This document shows, one piece after another, positions 61,045-64,000 of a stretch of DNA of 64,000 nt (position 1 is its first letter; each line of letters starts with the position of its first letter). This DNA comes from Amphirosellinia nigrospora (Eukaryota; Ascomycota; Sordariomycetes; Xylariales; Xylariaceae). The notes beneath the pieces are model-generated. The model did no database searches. It was not told where the DNA came from and saw only the letters and a program-made list of their open reading frames with translations. The stretch covers positions 5,351,058 to 5,415,057 of the forward strand of contig SCHM01000003.1 in assembly GCA_004123355.1 (NCBI GenBank), given 5' to 3'. The position numbers were made by a program, and so were the translations under genes.

Positions 61045-63521
61045 ATGCGCTTCTCAACCTTTCTGACGGCTGTAGCCAGTCTTGCCGTGGGCATCAACGC
61101 CTACTGGCTCCAGGACGTACAACACCAAGGTCTGGCACCTTTCGCCGGTAACGGATACAAGGTCTTTCGCAACGTCAAGGACTATGGTGCGAAGGGTGAT
61201 GGCGTCACCGACGACACTGCTGCCATTGCAGCAGCAATGAATGACGGCGGCAACCGCTGTTTGCAAGGCTGTGTAAGTATCAGTGAATCGAGGAAATCTA
61301 TAGAGGAGCCTTGTACTAATTTTGTATAGGCCTCTACTACCACGACGCCGGCCGTTGTTTACTTCCCTTCCGGCACCTATATCATCTCGAAGTCTATCAT
61401 GCCTCCCTACTTCACCCAGTTGATTGGTGACCCATCCAACCGCCCCGTTCTCAAGGCTACTTCCAACTTCGCCGGTTTTGGCTTGGTCGATGGCAACCCG
61501 TACTTCGGGAGCCCTTGAACTGGGTTTCGACCAATGTTTTCTATCGCCAGATGAGAAACTTTGTTATTGACACAACTGCTATTCCACCTGCTACCGCTGC
61601 TACTGGTATTCACTGGCCGACTTCCCAGGCGACTTCGCTCATCAACATCCAATTCAACATGCCCACAGATGCCAGCGTTGTCCATGTCGGTCTCTTCTGC
61701 GAAAGCGGTAAGTTTGCTTCCTGTGTATGACGGTTTCGATAAATGCTGATCCTGACCAGGCTCTGGTGGCTTCATGAGCGACCTGACGTTCAACGGTGGT
61801 GCCACTGGTGCTTCGCTGGGCAACCAACAGTATACCATGCGCAACCTGGTCTTCAACAACTGCAAGACTGGTATTATTCAGCTCTGGAACTGGGGTTGGA
61901 CCTATATCAACCTGCAGTTCAACAACTGCGCCACTGGCATCGACATTACTGCTCTCAACAACAACCAACCTAACGTTCTAACTGTTGGTTCGGCAATTAT
62001 CATGGATAGCACCTTCAAGAACGGTCAGATTGCTGTTAAGACTCGTTATACACCCACCGGTACCAGTCCCGATACTGCCGGCAGTCTTATCCTTGAGAAT
62101 GTTCAACTTTCCAATGTCCCCACCGCGGTTCAGGGTCAAAGTGGCTCGCTCCTTGCGGGTGGATCGACGACTATTGCTGGTTGGGGCCAAGGTCACCAAT
62201 ATGTTTCTGGCGCCAACCGAGAGCTCAATGGTAACATCACTCCCAACAGCCGCCCATCTTCCCTATTGGGATCCAATGGCTACTACTCTCGTTCCAAGCC
62301 CCAGTACCAGAACCTCGCGGCCTCCAGTTTCGTGAGCGCTCGTTCATCTGGAGCCAAGGGTGATGGCAACACTGACGACACCGCTGCTCTCCAAAGTGCC
62401 ATTAACAACAGCGCCTCTAGCGGCAAAGTCTTGTTCCTTGACTACGGTCTTTACAAGGTGACTGGAACTCTCAAGATCCCCACCAATACCAAGATCATTG
62501 GTGAAGGCTACCCTATCATCATGGCTTCCGGCTCCTTCTTCGGCGACATTAACAACCCGAAGCCCATGCTCCAGGTTGGCGCCAACTCTGGCGATGCTGG
62601 ACAGGTTGAGTTCACCGATTTCATTGTCGGTAACTCCGGCCCCGCCCCTGGTGCCAAACTCATCGAGTGGAACTTCGCCTCTGATGTGAAGAACCCCAGT
62701 GGAATGTGGGACGTTCACGCCAGAGTCGGCGGTTTCCGCGGCTCTAATATGCAGCTTGCTCAGTGCGCCAAGCAGCCTGGCAGCGCCAACGTCAACACCA
62801 ACTGCATTGGTGCTGGCATGCTCATGCATGTCACTGCCAAGGCTACCGGCTTGTACATGGAGAACACCTGGTTGTGGACCGCTGACCACGATATCGAGGA
62901 CCCCAACAACGCTCAGGTCACCGTCTACTCCGGCCGTGGTCTTTACATCGAGAGCACTGTAGGAAACTTGTGGCTTGTAGGAACCGCTGTGGAGCACAAC
63001 CATTTCTACAACTACCAGTTCGCCAACACCAAGAACATTTTCGTGAGCATGTTCCAGACAGAGACTCCCTACTACATGCCGCTCCCCGATGCGACTAAGG
63101 TCTTCCCCACCATTTCATCTCTGAACGATCCCAACTTCACCACATCTTGCAACGGTATTTCGGGTAACTGTGCCGAGTCTTGGGGTCTACGTGTCATCAA
63201 CTCTTCAGCCTTCTACGTCTACGGCGCAGGTTTCTACTCGTTCTTCAACAACTACTCCACTAGTAAGTTTCTATCCCTAAAAGTCAAAAATGAATATGAA
63301 TAATTCAAGCTAACATGAACCCAGCCTGCTCAACCGTTGACGCCGGTGAGAACTGCCAGTCCCGCATTGTCTCGCTCGAGAATGTTAGCAACATCAACAT
63401 CTATGGCCTCAGCACCATTGGTTCCTTGAGCATGCTCGACAGGGATGGCAAGAGCGTTGCTAGCTGGAAGGACAACGTCAATGTCTTTACCTCCAACGTT
63501 ATGCTGTACAGGAGTGGTTAG
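61045..63521 (+). CDS. Secreted GH55 exo-beta-1,3-glucanase
   Basis: Hydrolyses beta-1,3-glucan in fungal walls or plant callose outside the cell. Exons 61045-61272, 61330-61707, 61760-63262 and 63325-63521; GT-AG introns of 57, 52 and 62 nt. A signal peptide is present: MRFSTFLTAVASLAVGINA. Two right-handed beta-helix (pectate_lyase_3) halves are typical of GH55. Each opens with the same motif: NVKDYGAKGDGVTDDTAAI (about residue 45) and SARSSGAKGDGNTDDTAAL (about residue 435). Between and after them come RQMRNFVIDTTAIPP, NMPTDASVVHVGLFCESG, MENTWLWTADHDIEDPNN and GLYIESTVGNLWLVGTAVEH. The end is DNVNVFTSNVMLYRSG. One break near 61517 (CCC for CCCC); with it the length is exactly 769 codons. 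The 5' region is 5 kb of gene-poor DNA. Confidence 0.93.
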
Positions 63522-64000
63522 TTTCTGCCATGGGCAGATTGGGTGAGAAAATGATGTTCAAATTGAACAAGATGTGGTGCCAACAGGATTGGGGCTCTGG
63601 GGTTGTTCGCCCATACATTCGCTGTATATATCTTCTAGGTACATAACGAAGGCAGCTGCTTAGGACTGCTCGCTTCGAGGAGATGCCAATTCATTTCAAA
63701 GTACATAGATTGGAATTTATTCACAATTCTAGACTTGATAAGGCATACCTCTTGTTCTTGTACTCCCTGCTCCGTCGCAGCATGACTAAGAAAGCACTAA
63801 CCTAGCCAAAACGATCAAAGAAAGAAAGCATCCCTCATTTCGAAATGGAGTCGGGTATCGGAAAAAAGTCCAAAACACGTGTACATTCCACATTGCCGAT
63901 CGACAGCCGCAGATGATGTGCAGTAGAACATCTGACTTGGCCTTGGGTAAGGCAACGTAGTATTCAATCAATTAATTCAGAGTTCAACCCCACATAATCA
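63522..64000. other. 3' flank of the GH55 gene to the window end
   Basis: No gene recognised. The 61-codon frame on - at 63786-63971 has no family features. The window ends in intergenic DNA. Confidence 0.5.

Noticed and set aside
62344-63003. 219-codon frame on - within the GH55 gene
   Set aside because: Antisense of a strongly coding exon with clear GH55 motifs.
1-64000. CRISPR arrays, rRNA, LTR or virus-like elements
   Set aside because: No spaced direct repeats, rRNA-like blocks, long terminal direct repeats or reverse transcriptase/capsid motifs were seen.

Overview
This is a piece of a filamentous ascomycete (Pezizomycotina) nuclear chromosome, most likely Sordariomycetes. The evidence is short GT-AG introns of about 50-220 nt, fungal-only families (HET domain, Clr5 domain, C2H2 plus fungal_trans regulator, Atg13, Hse1, GH55, GH92, GH125), and the TAGGTA/TACCTA words scattered through the intergenic DNA. 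The class-level call is inference. No RNA gene, CRISPR array, plasmid, virus or LTR element was recognised.

Layout. Positions 0.3-5.1 kb carry two housekeeping genes on +, a long-chain acyl-CoA synthetase and the chaperonin subunit CCT5. A HECT ubiquitin ligase on - converges on them (5.9 to about 9.3 kb). Positions 11.2-13.0 kb hold a shattered copy of the 60S biogenesis factor Rei1, followed by a 3 kb gene desert with a small tandem repeat. A divergent pair follows: methionine-R-sulfoxide reductase (-) and a nitronate monooxygenase-like gene (+). Next come an intact HET-domain gene (-) and a large SNF2 helicase (-). The 3.6 kb between the helicase and a Clr5-domain gene (+) contains a MITE-like element with perfect 91 bp terminal inverted repeats. 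Positions 33.5-39.9 kb hold HSE1 and ATG13, both on - and both concerned with delivery to the vacuole. Positions 42.3-49.5 kb hold a divergent pair of alpha-mannosidase genes, GH125 (-) and GH92 (+). They are followed by a seven-exon DUF2461 gene (-), a C2H2/fungal_trans regulator (-), a 5 kb gene-poor stretch and a secreted GH55 beta-1,3-glucanase (+).

One observation colours the whole annotation. Most genes show one or more reading-frame breaks that look like loss of one base (sometimes two), usually in a short homopolymer, while CCT5, HET and GH125 read cleanly. For several genes, counting only those losses restores a total length divisible by three. I read this as consensus sequence error rather than gene death, except for the Rei1 copy, where breaks are far denser. 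Gene spans below therefore cover whole genes across breaks, and protein lengths are estimates.

Functional themes are: mannan/N-glycan and beta-glucan hydrolysis; vacuolar sorting and autophagy; redox defence at the msrB/nitronate monooxygenase pair; and self/non-self or accessory regulators (HET, Clr5) next to the transposon-bearing, gene-poor DNA.
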